Positions 13,464-25,794 of a stretch of 64,000 bases of DNA are shown here, in pieces. Numbering within the stretch: the stretch's first letter is position 1; every line of letters starts with the position of its first letter. The DNA is taken from positions 7,271,194-7,335,193 of the forward strand of contig JAQFVV010012420.1 of assembly GCA_028023455.1 (NCBI GenBank), given 5' to 3'. A program made the position numbers and the translations under genes. The notes beneath the pieces are model-generated. The model saw nothing but the letters and a program-made list of their open reading frames with translations. It searched no databases and had not been told where the DNA came from. The DNA is from Epiperipatus broadwayi (lineage: Eukaryota > Onychophora > Udeonychophora > Euonychophora > Peripatidae).

Positions 13464-13865
13464 ATCATCTCCCACACATATATACAATCACTGCTCAGTT
13501 TTCAAACTTCAATAGACAAGTTTCAATCTTCTTCACCCTCCAACTTTTTAGCCATATATATCATTGTTAATCTAATGATGAAATGCTCAAAGTCCTTGTT
13601 GATGCCAATATAATTGTCATATCCATGTTGACCTTAAGCCATTCTGATCCACTACTGATAGGACCTTAATATATCTATTTAAATAAACATAAGAGGAATG
13701 GGCAGAATAAGACTGAATATGTAATATTTAAATACAAGTATATTGTCTATACTAATCTTAATGCAATTAGAAAAACTTGAATCCAGATTTTCAAGCTCCC
13801 TATAGTTATCCATTCCATCTTATCCAACCAATACACATGATCCCATACATATGCAAAAGATAAAT

Positions 13866-13920
13866 GATCTTCAATATATGTATTTCATGCTGTACCAGAA
13901 CTCATCATTTGGTTCAGATT
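13866..13920 (-). ncRNA. hammerhead ribozyme motif, family A copy 2 (damaged)
   Basis: Same layout as copy 1, but the first core base is changed (ATGATGA instead of CTGATGA), which is expected to abolish cleavage. GAAA, the small stem III (TACATATA) and outer GATC pairing remain. Confidence 0.5.
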
Positions 13921-14427
13921 ACCATCTTCCATATTTATATATAATCAGTGCTCAGTTTATACTAAGATATCAAATCTTCAAAAATTAATGGCCTAGCTTC
14001 AATTTCCTTCATCTTCAACTCTTCCGACATCCATATCATTAAAAATACAATGATGAAATGCTCAAAGCCCTTGTTGATGCCAATATAATAGTCATACCCA
14101 TGTTGACCTTAAGTCACTCTGACCTCTCACCTACAGGACCTTAATATATTTATTTAAATATTGCCCATTTCTCTTCTGTATATTTAAATAGATATATTAA
14201 GGGCCTATGTATGAGATGTCAGAGAGACTTAAGGTCAACATGGGTATGACAATTATATTAGCATTAACAAGGGCTTTGAGCATTTTATTACTGGATTTTC
14301 AATGATATGGACAGCAGAAGAGTTGGAGGGTAAAGAAGATTGAAGCTTCTCCATTAATGTTTGAAGATTTACTATCTTAATATAAACTGAGCACTGATTG
14401 TATATATGGGTCAGAGTTAGTGATTTT

Positions 14428-14476
14428 GATCAACTGATGACTGCTGGATCAGCATGAAATATGTACATTGGAGATC
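14428..14476 (+). ncRNA. hammerhead ribozyme motif, family A copy 3
   Basis: GATCAA precedes CTGATGA. Stem II is strong: TGCTG pairs with CAGCA over a GAT loop. GAAA follows, then TATGTACA and TTGGAGATC. Outer stem I pairs are GATC/GATC and AA/TT. The base paired to the last A of GAAA is C instead of U in the best fold, so activity is doubtful, but the architecture is clear. Confidence 0.6.
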
Positions 14477-14585
14477 ATTTAGCTATTTCACATACATGTG
14501 ACTAGCTGTAGGGAGCTTGAAATTGTAGATTCAAGTCCTTCTAATTACATTAAGTTCAATATAGACAATATACTTATATTTAAAT

Positions 14586-14885
14586 ACTATATACATGAAC
14601 TATACTGTTCTTCATTTATAACAATGTATAGTTTTTGTCTGAGTAAGAATCTATTCATGTAAATAACTGCTTCTTGATTATATAGCTAAATATTAACAGC
14701 ATTTGAACTTTTTGATATATAAATATATATTACACATGTTTGTTTCATATATAATTAACATAAATGATGACTGGCTTCATTGACTAAATTGTAACTAACT
14801 GTTTGTCAATCTATACAAAACATTTCTATATAAAAACTCAGTAAAACTATAATGACCACAAACTTTTAACAATGCATAGTATATC
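14586..14885. other. A+T-rich intron
   Basis: No gene or repeat recognised between the ribozyme repeat and the purine-rich minisatellite. Confidence 0.4.
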
Positions 14886-14889
14886 TGAC

Positions 14890-15345
14890 AATTATTACAA
14901 AGTAAACAGAAGAAATGTGGCTGAAGATTATAGAAGAAAGCACTCAAAAAGAAAAAAAACAAAGATCAGAGACATTTCAGATGCTGTTAAAGAAAGTAGA
15001 ATAAAGCAGTCAGCAAAGAGAAGAAATGCTGCTAAAAAATAGAAAAAATCAGTCAATAAAGTTATATGCTGGCAAAGAAAAAAAAGCAATCAACAAAGAG
15101 AAAAAATGGTGCTAGGAAAAATAGAAACAATCATCAAAGAGAACTAAAACTGCTAAGGAAAGTGAAGAAAAATAATAAAGAGAAAAAGTCAATCAAAAGA
15201 TGGCAGTATAAAATCAAATGCTGCTAAAGAAAAGAGATAAAAGCATTCATTGAAGAGGATGATCAAAAGATGAACCAGAACATATAGTAAGCTATCCACA
15301 ACTATAATCTAAACAATAGAGAAAAAAAGAGCAGGATAAGAAAAT
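14890..15345 (+). repeat. purine-rich degenerate minisatellite
   Basis: Repeated variants of AAATGCTGCTAAAGAAA followed by CAGTCAGCAAAGAGAA, at a period of roughly 45-55 bp and about eight degenerate units. Almost no pyrimidine runs on the + strand. Confidence 0.65.
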
Positions 15346-15369
15346 GGAATGTACTATATATCTTTGTTC

Positions 15370-15770
15370 AAAGGTTTGTGATGATGCTATAATAGATGCA
15401 ATAATATGTTGGGGTATTTCTATTATCATTAAATGCTGAATGTCTAGAAAATTTTAAACTTTACTTAAACTTTTCAAATACAACAACTTATTAATAATAA
15501 CTCATACATGGCCAACACAAGTTAGTAATTACACAATGTTTTGAGTAGTATTATTTTCCACTATTCTTCAGATGTTGCTAGCCTGATCAGTTCCAATATT
15601 AGCATAAGAGTTGAACTTACATCTTTAGATCCTTGAATATTAAATTTTAAGGCACTTAAACTAACTGAGCTATACTGTTAAAGGCAAAAATCAGTAGAAA
15701 GCTCATATAGTTATCGACATGTGTTGAGTTCAAATCTTTCTGATCCCTCCAATTTTTTTAAAATTAATAA
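15370..15770 (-). mobile_element. tRNA-derived SINE, left inverted copy
   Basis: The reverse complement contains TATAGCTCAGTTAGTTTA, a good tRNA D-arm/A-box, and 35-40 bases later AAGATGTAAGTTCAACTC, a decayed B-box. A roughly 250 bp body follows and ends near the block TTTGTGATGATGCT. It is the inverted partner of 16610-16985, and the same family recurs at 29440-29800. SINEs are short non-coding retroelements transcribed by RNA polymerase III and copied by a LINE. Confidence 0.7.
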
Positions 15771-16015
15771 TTTTTTTTAAGAGCATGGTTAATTAGAGGC
15801 TTCTTGAATTGAAGTATTGCAGAACTGATGTGACTTACAAGATTATTTGCTATTTTAATATTATTAGCTTTTTTTGAATTTTCTTCTTTGCACCTTTCTT
15901 TCTTTATCCAATATTTTTGTATTTTTCTAATTGAACATATGTTCATTATAATACATGGTCTGCTACTATAGACACATCTGGGTTTGGTCTTTTAATCATT
16001 ATTTTATATTCTTTC

Positions 16016-16605
16016 AAACAAATGTTCAATAGAGCAAGGGGTCTCACCTATTTACTTCCTTCCACATTAACATGGTATTTCATAAATGCAGTTTTTAAAT
16101 TTTTCAGAAATTCCAGTTTAAACTTACTAGAAGTTAGGCACCAAAAGAGACATCAAAAGGGAATGCAGTGTATCCATACATTCCAGGAATGGGTGAAAAA
16201 ATTAAAGAAAATCTGAAGTCAATATAACAGAACATCTTCTCAAAGCAGTACTACATTTCAAGGAATTCTTCTACAAAATCTAAATTGGAAATGCTGAAAA
16301 ACAAAGCTGCATCTATTACATACCATGTGAATATGGGAAAAATATATTGGTGAGATCTATCATCCTGTTTAGCAGTATTTGAAAGAATATAAAATAATTG
16401 TTAAAAGAGAAAAGTCAAATTTCTTTACAGTATCAGACCATATATGTACTAATGAACATATGGTCAATATACAAATATTGGAAAGAGAGAAAAAGATGCA
16501 AATAAGAAAATTTAAAGAAGCTCCTCATGTGACAATGACAAATTATCCTATAAGTCAATATCCAGTGTGGCAATGCATACTGTCTGGAATTTTCTAATTA
16601 ATCTC
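16016..16605 (+). pseudogene. Penelope-like GIY-YIG fragment between two SINEs
   Basis: The frame 16379-16597 reads LKEYKIIVKREKSNFF, then SDHICTNEHMVN, then KFKEAPHV. This matches the R-L-K-E-H...A-D-H-I-W-T-N-E-H...I-K-E-A pattern of Penelope-like GIY-YIG nucleases. Just upstream another frame gives YIPCEYGKNILV, the C-x-C-G-x-x-Y-I-G strand. Earlier frames (16180-16320) give linker-like sequence. Several frameshifts and a stop make it a relic. It differs in sequence from the 4-6 kb and 34-38 kb elements. Confidence 0.68.
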
Positions 16606-16609
16606 ACTC

Positions 16610-16990
16610 TTAGAAAAAAATTATTAATTAATTTAAAACAAAATTAGAGGGATCAGGAAGACTTAAAACAACACTCATAGAAAAGTATATGAAATTTCTA
16701 CTGATTGTTGCTGTTGACAGAATATCTCAGTTGATTAGAGCATTGCCTTAAAATTTGATATTCAAGAATCTAAAGGTGTAAGTTTAGCTCCTACATTAAT
16801 ATTATCACTGGTCAGGTCAACACCTAATGAAGAGCAGAGACTAATACTACTTGATATGTTGTCTAATAATAACCTGTGTTGTCTATTTGTGTGTTATTAC
16901 TGACAAGTTATTTGTATTTTAAAAGTTTAGAAAAAGTTTAAAATTTTCTAGATATTTACATTTAATGACAGATGATAGAAATAGCTCAAC
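16610..16990 (+). mobile_element. tRNA-derived SINE, right inverted copy
   Basis: Contains ATCTCAGTTGATTAGAGCAT (A-box) at about 16724-16743 and GGTGTAAGTTTAGCTCC (decayed B-box) at about 16775. The body is parallel to the left copy and ends in TTAAAATTTTCTAGA. The two SINEs form a roughly 380 bp inverted repeat around the 16.0-16.6 kb Penelope fragment. Confidence 0.7.
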
Positions 16991-18709
16991 ATACTATTCC
17001 ATAGATTATATATCTATCATTTATAGGGTGTAATATAACAGGAAGCTGAAAAAATGGATCAAATAGTGGAGAAGATAGACAATTAGAACTTTCAGGAGAA
17101 AAAATAATGCCCAAGAAAAAATTTGTAAGACAGTCACTGGAACAGAAGAAGAAAATGTTTAGGACCAAATATTAAAGATTAAACAGAAAGCTGAGAAATA
17201 AAGAGTTGAGTAATATTGATGAATGAATACTTGAGACAGATGAAAAATGAGCAAAAGAATTGTAAAAGACTGTATAAAGAGATATTACAAGAAGATAAAA
17301 TTAGAGATGTGAAAGCAGAATGAAGGTAAGGGAACTGGGATTACAAAAAGGGACCTAATCATTAAGAAGTGAGCCATACCAAGAAGATTCCAATTAATTT
17401 TATAAGACTAAGTCATTTAACAGTGATGTATAAGAAATATCTATAGAGAATCGTAACAATTTAGAAAATTATTTTTTATTAAACAGAATAGAGGACCATC
17501 ACAAGATAGTACTAGCCTGTGCTCATATCCAGTGGCCAACAAATCATTATCACAAGGTAATGTCGGCATACATTTTCTTGAAGTAAAGACAAATGCAATT
17601 TTTTAAAATTAAAATTTATTTTTCAATTCTCTTCTTTAATGTGAAATAAACAATAGTAAATAATATTTCCTCACATTAGTGAAAATATATTTGTTTCATT
17701 TCCACAAACGATTTTTTACTTTTAAATAAAAAAATATTCTTTTTTATTATTAGAACCTTTATTAAAACACTCTGTCTCATTTAGTATAGATATTTTTCTT
17801 AGCTTTAAACTGCTTATTTAAAATAAAATAGATTGAAGTAGGTATATGAAAAAAAATAATTATTTTCTGGAACAATATTTTTCATTTGTTTTTAACTTTT
17901 ATGATTAAATTCTATAATTAACTAATCGTAAGATAATTCTTCTTCTCTTTTATTGCACAGATTCTATATTCACATGCACACTAGGCTACATTCAATTAAG
18001 AGTATGTCATAATTTATATGTATATAAATATATTAAACACTCTATAACATAATAATATTGAATAGTACTAATTTTAACTTATGTCAACTATAGAAATTTT
18101 ATTATCATTCAACATCAATTTTTGATAATAAAAAATCAGTTAATCTCCAGTGGATATGTGTTTCTATAATTACTAACACAATCAGCAATACACAAAGTAT
18201 TTATCATCCAATAGAACATAGAAATGCTATGTTTGTTTACCTACTACTACAACATTTAATTTATTATTAAAACTTGAATGTAATTTGTAGTTGTAATTTA
18301 ATTAAAATCTCATTTTTCAAGTTAACATTTAAATATTTAATAACCTAATTAAACAACTTACAATATGTAATAATTTTAAGTAATACTAATTTTAAATTAC
18401 ATCCTCTATAGAAATTTTATAATGTTTCAAGTGATCGATCTTTAATGAAAAAATCAACCAATGTCTGCATAAATGGCAGAAGTAAAAATTAATGATTTTC
18501 AATATTGTTACATATTTTGTAATGTTTAATTAAGTTATTTACATATTTAAATTTTTATTTAAAATTTTTATTTAAAGTAAAAGTTATTTAAAAATGATTT
18601 TGATTAATATCTCTTATCTATTCACATAAAGTTATTACAAAAAAAGTTTTAATTAAGTTGCCATTATAAATGACATCCAAGATTTACTGTCAAATTGAAT
18701 ATTGCATGG
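16991..18709. other. intron; purine-rich part then A+T-rich part
   Basis: 17030-17460 is purine-rich on the + strand (GAAGATAGAC, GAAAATGAGCAAAAG-like words) and may be decayed transposon coding sequence. The remainder is plain A+T-rich. No gene recognised. Confidence 0.4.
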
Positions 18710-20553
18710 TACTTACTGGTTTTTTCTAATAAGAAGTCCATGGGCTTCTTAATGGAAACATGTTAATTCTAAAATAACATTTATTTGATTAATGAAAGTC
18801 ATTTTTATTTTAATGATTACACATTACAAAAATAGAAATAGTCTGAAGTTCTAATTTATTATTATTGTTATATGAAAGTTTACATGTAATTTATATGAAA
18901 TAATTATCAATATAAAAGACTAGTAAAAAATGCTAAAAAAATATATGATTTATAGGAATAATTTTCATCAGAATCTGTTGTAACAGAAATACCAAAGTAG
19001 TGGTGGAATAATTATTGTTTTAATCTTCATCTAATTCTATTAATTCTTTATCATTTCCATCACTCGCAATCAGATCATCAGATTCAACTCTTCCATCAGA
19101 TTAAATTTCAAGTCCATGATTATTTTCAAGAACAGTTTGCAATTTTTGATATAGTATCATGGTCACTACTTCTTGTCCATTTTCAGTAATTCCACAACCT
19201 TCAAATGCTCTTTGAATTGTTTCTGACTGGTTTAATTATGGGCTGAAATAATTATATCAACAATTTTCTGATAAAAAGGATGTTTTCTGTATTCCTTAGG
19301 AATAAATTCAACTGTCTTTTTTCTTACTGAGTTTTCAAATTCCTTTCTTGTAACAGCTTTTAAATTGGTATTTATAGAAACATCTAAAGGCTACCTCTAG
19401 TGTGTTGTTTTTTCTGGAATTATTACTGCCTTTAAGCCATATATTTTTTTTTGTAAAGATATTTTTTAAAAAAATTTTCTTATGAGTTTCATAAGAATCC
19501 CAGATAAGAATTGATGGCCTGTTACTAAAATAAGCACCTCTTTTGCAAAATATTTTATTCATCCACATTTTCAGTAGATTTGTATCTATTGATCTACTTC
19601 TATGTATAGAAATAACTGTCTTATCACTGTGGTTGTTTCTTCAGGAATTTTCTTTAATCCATGAAAAATAATCATAGATGGGAGCATGCATCCATCCAAT
19701 GATATTATCAGACAGACAGTATATCAAAGTTTTCTGAACCCTGTATCAGCATCTTGCTTCCAACAAAGAGAAGAGTGAATTCTCTTGTCATGTGAAGGTA
19801 ACATAATGTTTTATCCATATTAAAAACATGATCACTTGTCATTCCTATTAAATATTGCTTTGCTTATTCCTGCATCTTCTTTGGATCATGATTATCTATT
19901 TACACATGATATTTTCATGATTGAGTTATTTTTGTGATCTAATCCAATGTCTCCTGGTCCACTCAATAGGATTTGAAGGCTAAATTTTGGTGAGAAAATA
20001 TAATTTCACAATGTATTATATGTAACTCATCATTGTTTTTTTATATTCCTTTTTGAAAATTTTAATATTTTTTTCTCAAATTTAGGATAAATAATGCCTT
20101 CCTTATTTCACCCTCAAGGCATTTGGGTTTATATTTTTTAAGCTTTTTCAATAATTCTGTTTTTTGTTACACCCTATAGTGAAGATTTTACCTGTCAATG
20201 CCTATCTGTTATGATATCGAATTTTGACTTTGCCCCACTTTTAAACATGCATAAGTTGTAGTTTTACCTGGATAGTATATGATTTTCATTTTCTAAACAT
20301 TCATTTTTAATTTTTAGGATTAAATTTTGCAATGACTAAATAAAAATGACATGTAATATTGAGAGTTACATTACATTAGCTAAATGCACCAAATATACCC
20401 CTACTATCACAACCATGTACAGAGTGCAGAAAATACAGTAATATTTGTTTGTAAATAAAAGCCCATAGGCTTCTATTTGGAAACCAAAATCTAAATATAG
20501 GCCAGATTCTCCTTTATTGGAGTGTTTCTTTTAATGGGAAAACCTATTAAGTA
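18710..20553 (-). mobile_element. pogo/Tigger-like DNA transposon relic with TIRs
   Basis: The left end reads TACTTACTGGTTTTTTCTAA at about 18710. The right end, read in reverse complement from 20553, begins TACTTAATAGGTTTTCCC. These are imperfect terminal inverted repeats beginning with TA, as expected for pogo/mariner insertion. The 1.84 kb interior carries a decayed DDE transposase on the minus strand. Confidence 0.6.
19020..20330 (-). pseudogene. pogo/Tigger DDE transposase pseudogene
   Basis: Minus-strand frames read in order as a pogo/Tigger transposase. A CENP-B-like DNA-binding part has NLAFKSY near 19975. NMDKTLCYLHMTREF near 19810 corresponds to the first catalytic D (family N-M-D-E-T). 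ILIWDSYETHK near 19500-19530 is the second D block. VAFRCFYKYQFKSCY follows, then FEGCGITENGQE near 19205 (family F-K-K-C-G-I). An acidic tail ends near 19020. Stops and shifts occur throughout, so it is inactive. Such transposases cut at the TIRs and insert at TA. Confidence 0.7.
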
Positions 20554-20559
20554 GAAATT

Positions 20560-23470
20560 ATATTGCTATAACTTATGGACTTCCATCTAGTGTCTAAAGT
20601 GCTGATGATGTCAGTTATGACAGAAATGTGTGTTAAGCAATAATTAGTTGATTATTTTCATCAAAGATTGCCATTTTAAAAAATGTAAATTTTCTATAAA
20701 TGAAGAAAGTGAAAGCTAAAGGTCACACACACACATATATATATATATATGAAATGATGTAACAACCACCAAACTCAAGTTTATATTACAATTAGGCATT
20801 AACAAGTTAGAAAGTGAAATAAATTTTACTGATATTCTTTTGAAATAACATTAAGAAAATTGCCTATACATTATTTGTGATTGGTGACTTTTCTTGTGGT
20901 TGTTTCTGCAGTTTGGAGCAATTTTTTTCTATTATTATTATTGTGATTTTTCTTAGTCCATTTATAGAAGGTCTATCATTTTCTAATCATGTTTCTAAAA
21001 AAAAAGAACTTGATATCATTATAATAAACTCAATGTTCTGCTGCTCTTTCTCATCTAAATAGTTTAGCTGTACAATTCTTTGATCTAATAGTTCTCCTGA
21101 TTATGTCAAATTTATGTCATTATCTTAGATATTGTTTCTATTGTTCAACTCAAATTCAGCTCATCTCTATGGTTTCTGCTATTAAGAGTTAAATTTATAC
21201 ATATATATCCACTTAATAAAAAATTTTTTGCAAATATATCAGCATTCCATGCCATTAAAATATTTTATTAATGTTATAATAATAATAAATATACAATATG
21301 TTTTTAAAATAATAAAAATAAATTTATAAATTAGAAAATACATGTTTAAAATTAAATTTTAAATAAAATATAGACATTCCTTGTATATATTTATGTATTT
21401 AATATACAGTAGTCGATATTTTTAAATGCCTACTTTAAATAATTAAATATTTAAATTAACGTTTTTTAAGTATGTTTGATGTAATACTATCTACTCATAT
21501 TGGCATATAAATACCCACATGCATTTACATACTTTAAATAATAATTGCTTCTTATTTATTTATATTTACATATTATTCAAATGTATGCAATAAATTTTTA
21601 AAATGTCAACAAATGCATCTATCAATATGTAATTTACTTTATTATTACTATCATGTAAAATTATTTATATATCTGTATTAGTATATCTAACATAATATAT
21701 ATTCATTATTAACTTTTTTATACTATCTACTGAATAAAATATTAACTTAAGCATTTATTGCCATGGTACAAAAATAAACTAAATTTTGATATACTGTTTC
21801 TTAAAATACATACACCATCTTGCATTAGGATTTGTTGCTTAAACTACAGTTTACTAATGAGATAAAGTATTTGATTAATTTAAATTAATTTAAAATTAAA
21901 ATAAAAAAAGCTAACCAATTTTTTAAATGAATTTTTCAAGTTTAATATATGTCCATATAAAGTCAAAATACAGTCTTATCAAATTTACTCAGTTATAGTA
22001 ACCATTTTTTTATTTATTTATAAACAATATGCTAAAAAGGATTTCACAATTTTAATATAGTTCAATAAACAAATAAATTTTTATAATTTACATGAAAGCA
22101 TATTGAAGTACAATTAATCATATGTAGAGTTTTAAAAGAAATATACAATTCAATTGATAATTTATTTATTTATTTCATGAAGTAACTGTTTATACAGCTA
22201 ATTATTAACAAATGTTACAAAGAAATCTGTCGAGATTCCAAATAACAGAGAGATTTTTTAATAGTTTTATTACATTTTAAAATTCTTCCATGACAATTAT
22301 TAATAATATATTTCATATTTTAAGTTTCATTACAGTCACTTAAATAACAATATGTTAAATTCCATTTCTAAAGCAAATATGTGGAGCAACCATTAAAGGT
22401 CCAGAAACTATTGATCAAACTGTAGAAATATTTAGAAAGATCAAATTTAGAGGGACTAATAAAATGTTTGCTTGGGGCCTCATTGCAACTTACTTTATAT
22501 GCCATAGTTTTCTGTTAATTTAAAGAGTTTTTGGTTAAAGATCAAAAACAAATTTGATGTGAGACATATCTTATATGCTAAAGCTAAATATTATTTTAAA
22601 AAGTACCTTTTCTGTGTATATTTTTATTTTATCAGATATTACATTGGCTCAAAAAAGAAGAAAATTAGTAACAATTGAACCACATTAGAAAATGACTATT
22701 AAAATTAAATTAATGTGATAATCTATAATGTTTAGAAAGTCACCCATTTACCATTCCCTCAAAGTACAAAAAAAATGAAAAAATAAGCAGAACCCTTATT
22801 GGTAAGTAAATAAAATTCTATAGACTGTTGTCTTGATAAAATATTTTAATTATCTTGAGCATCACTTCATTCATGAATCTAGGGCATAATTCAATTGTTG
22901 TGCTAGTGATTACATTTCAGGCTATCAACACCAAAGTAAGGAGAATAAATTTCATTCAAAATTAACTTGTATATCATTATTAATATTTTAATGTATTTGA
23001 AAAATATGCATAAAGTTGGAATTTTCTAAAAATATTTAATAATTTCAATTAGATAATAGAAATAATCATTACATAACTATAAGTAAAATGTCATCACAAG
23101 CCTTTAGACATTCTTTAATATAGTAAATAATTATTTCTTAATTTAAATTAATTCAGTAAGAAACTTAGAAATAAAAAACATTAAAAGAGTAACTAAGAAC
23201 TGAATATTAATTCAGTGCTCTTGATATTGCTTTTAAAATTGATGTTGCAAAGACTCATTATTATATTCTATTTGACTATTTTTACTTATTGAAAGTCTTA
23301 GTAGATGTTTTTGTAAGTATTAATATGTTCACAAATGTTAATCTCTAAAGTGAATTGTTATGCTTGGTTTTGTGTTTTTTAGACAATTTTTTTTTAGCAT
23401 CGCAATCTTATTCAGATATTAATAAATCTCTTCCAATCTCACTGAATGTAATCAATATGAGACATCTAAT
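20560..23470. other. A+T-rich intron without recognised genes
   Basis: A (CA)n(TA)n microsatellite at about 20724-20752. A 61-codon frame at 20877 has no recognisable features. The rest is low-complexity A+T sequence. Confidence 0.4.
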
Positions 23471-23479
23471 GAGACATCT

Positions 23480-23580
23480 AATTTATAAATCCCACTGCAA
23501 CAACAACTGTGGACAAGAATATATTGGATAACCTAATTAAAATCTGGAAAAAAATTTAAAAGTCCATTACAAGGTAATAT
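23480..23580 (+). pseudogene. tiny Penelope-like GIY-YIG fragment
   Basis: One frame reads KSHCNNNCGQEYIG, stop, PN, stop, NLEKNLKVHYK. This matches the C-x(3)-C-G-x-x-Y-I-G ... L-x-x-R-x-K-x-H core with two stops. It is too short to classify further. Confidence 0.45.
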
Positions 23581-24059
23581 AAATTAAGAAAATTAATATA
23601 TTGACAATGAGAGACTATAAATTAAGTTGATAACATTTGAAAAATGAAAAATATTTATTGAAATACTAATCAAATGATTTGTCACTTGCTATTGTAATGG
23701 TATATGCTGTTACATTAATTTAAAATTAGAATAAAAACTTTTTTTTTAAATTCGTAAATAAAAACTAAAAGCTAAAAAATTAAAAGTTGTTTAACGTATA
23801 TAATATATCGCACAGATCGAATGAAAACTTCAAAAGTATTTTCTTTTTTTTTTTTAAAAAAATATTTGAACATACTTTTTTATAAAAAAAAGTACAAGAT
23901 CTAATGATAAAATATTTTTGTAAATGGAAATGATTGTTTTATAATATAAACGAAAAGCAAACTAGCCCTTGGGGCTCTTATATATAAAAAAAGTCAGATG
24001 AAAGATATAGATAAGAGAACAAAAAAAAATTAGATGTCCAATAGAAGCAGCAATGAAGG

Positions 24060-24387
24060 CTCGGACCATAATGAAAATTTGGAACAGGAAACCATTGTTC
24101 AGTGAATCCGGACGATCGGTATAAAGGGAAAAATATTGAAATTAAGAACAGTTCCAGCTTGATTTTTTTTTGAGAGGCGTGATAAGACGCACTTGTCACT
24201 CTCTCTTTTATTTCAAATGAAATGACTGATGAATTATGAATGGTACTATTGCAGACCCCGAATCATATGGGTTCTGCAATCAAATAGTACCAGGATTGAA
24301 CCAGCTAAGGCCACCTTCAGAACAACAGATCGGTCTTCCAATAGAGATGTTGTGGGAATTGGCACCAGGAATTGGGATTCTTCTACT
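24060..24387 (+). promoter_or_regulatory. CpG-richer patch ending in a possible first exon
   Basis: About 330 bp with clearly more G+C and CpG than its surroundings (CCGGACGATCGG, GGCGTG, AAGACGC, CCCCGAATC). It ends with ATG at 24347, a short frame starting MLWELAPGIGILL, and a splice-donor-like CTACT/GTAAGA. The peptide start resembles NDUFA1 (complex I MWFE subunit; family M-W-F-E-I-L-P-G), so this might be promoter, 5'UTR and exon 1 of a small gene nested in the intron. The following exon was not found, and a retrocopy or chance remain possible. Confidence 0.3.
24241..24292. repeat. stem-loop inside the CpG-richer patch
   Basis: GGTACTATTGCAGACCC pairs with GGGTTCTGCAAT..ATAGTACC, with a 5-nt bulge (TGATT, seen as AATCA) and a loop of about 10 nt. 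It could be an RNA hairpin in a 5'UTR, a microRNA-like precursor or a small foldback element. Confidence 0.6.
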
Positions 24388-25790
24388 GTAAGATATGAAC
24401 TATAAATTTAAAAGTAATTAAGAACTTTCATCAAGATTTGACAAACTTTTAATATTCAGCCAACCTAAATTTTAAAATGAACTTTTATCTGACTTTTAAG
24501 TTTTCAAATTAATTATTAATGTTTAATTTTTATACATTTGAGTTTGCTAAAAATCATTTCCATTTTTTTTATTAATATTTATTGTATAAATTATTTAAAT
24601 GCATTAAATTTAAGTTGGGTATAGATGCTTGCATAGATTCGTTAACGTTTAATTATGTTTTTATTTTCATATTTGATTAAAATATATAGACATTCGGTAA
24701 ATAATGGTACCTTATGTTGAGTATTTAAAATGTATTTATTCGGATGTCTTTTAAGTTATTGGTGTCAATGCGGCATCTTATGATGAATGCCATTGGGTTT
24801 CTTGTAAATTTCCCTCTGCAATTCCATCAATGACTTTATGTTTTGATTGTTTATGTTTATTTTGAAATGTTTTTAACTGTGTAATCTATGTAGCTGATTT
24901 ATACTCAACATTAAAAAACAAACTTTTATAAAATTCATCTGTGCGAAATTACTTAAATGTTAAATTTAAGTCAGGCATGAATGGCTATATAGATTTGTAT
25001 AGTTATATTAATTAATTAAGGGATGGTTAATCTTGGGTTATTTGTTGCATAGTTGGATTGGTCAATGGATTGGATGTATCAGTGTAATTAGTAAATGTAG
25101 TATGAGGTTCGCTACATGCAGGATCACCATTATATGCCACACACCCCCTTTAAGCCTATGGAATGGGATAGTAAGACAGGAAATGCAGTCCCTTCCTATG
25201 GAGTTTTTTTATTGCTCTTCTCATCAGACAGATGTAGTATTCCTGTCTGGATGAGAGTCAATGTCTTCTTAACCATGCTGTTCAGATGCACATTCCTGAC
25301 AGTATGGTATTTGTGCTGTTGTATTCATACTGCATTGAATACATCGATGTATCGGATAGATTGACATTGGTTTAACTGCGAACTTTTGGCCTAAGGTTGA
25401 ATAAGGGATAGAATATTTTCTTTTCAAATGCAATCTAATCTATATAGTTTATTCATACTCGACACTTTTAAAATTATTATTAAACAAATCTGTGCGGATT
25501 GTTCAAACTAAAAATTTAAATTTAAAACTTAAATTAATAACCAACCTAAAATAATAAATTTTATTCCTCAATTTTATCTATATGTGCGTAAATAAATGTT
25601 TGTGTGTTAATTACTGGCAGTGGCTTCTTTTATTTTTTATTTTAATATTGAAAATATTTTTAAATAAGAATTTATATTTTATAAATCTCTGCATCTCACT
25701 GCGCTAGTGGCATGGGCTGACGGTTGGAATAAACCATATATATGTAAAAGTTAGATCTTAACAGCGCATATCTGCCTATTCTATAAATTT
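24388..25790. other. intron; unexplained higher-G+C stretch at 25.1-25.35 kb
   Basis: At 25100-25360 there is balanced-composition sequence with overlapping open frames (for example one with MPHTPFKPMEWDSKTGNA), and partly repeated words ATTCCTGTCTGGA and ATTCCTGACAGT. It may be an exon of an unknown nested gene or a transposon piece. No family recognised. Confidence 0.3.
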
Positions 25791-25794
25791 TCTA

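Larger units (their letters stand above)
13314..14585. mobile_element. hammerhead-bearing tandem/inverted repeat (retrozyme-like)
   Basis: Three copies of a repeat of roughly 400 bp. Copies 1 (13314-13680) and 2 (about 13715-14165) are in the same orientation, with their ribozyme motifs 457 bp apart. Copy 3 (14172-14585) is inverted and forms a long palindrome with copy 2. Shared blocks include AAATGCTCAAAG and CATGTTGACCTTAAG. Each copy carries a hammerhead motif at the same place. No protein is encoded. Tandem non-coding units with a hammerhead per unit are the defining layout of retrozymes; the copies are diverged, so the locus is old. Confidence 0.7.
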
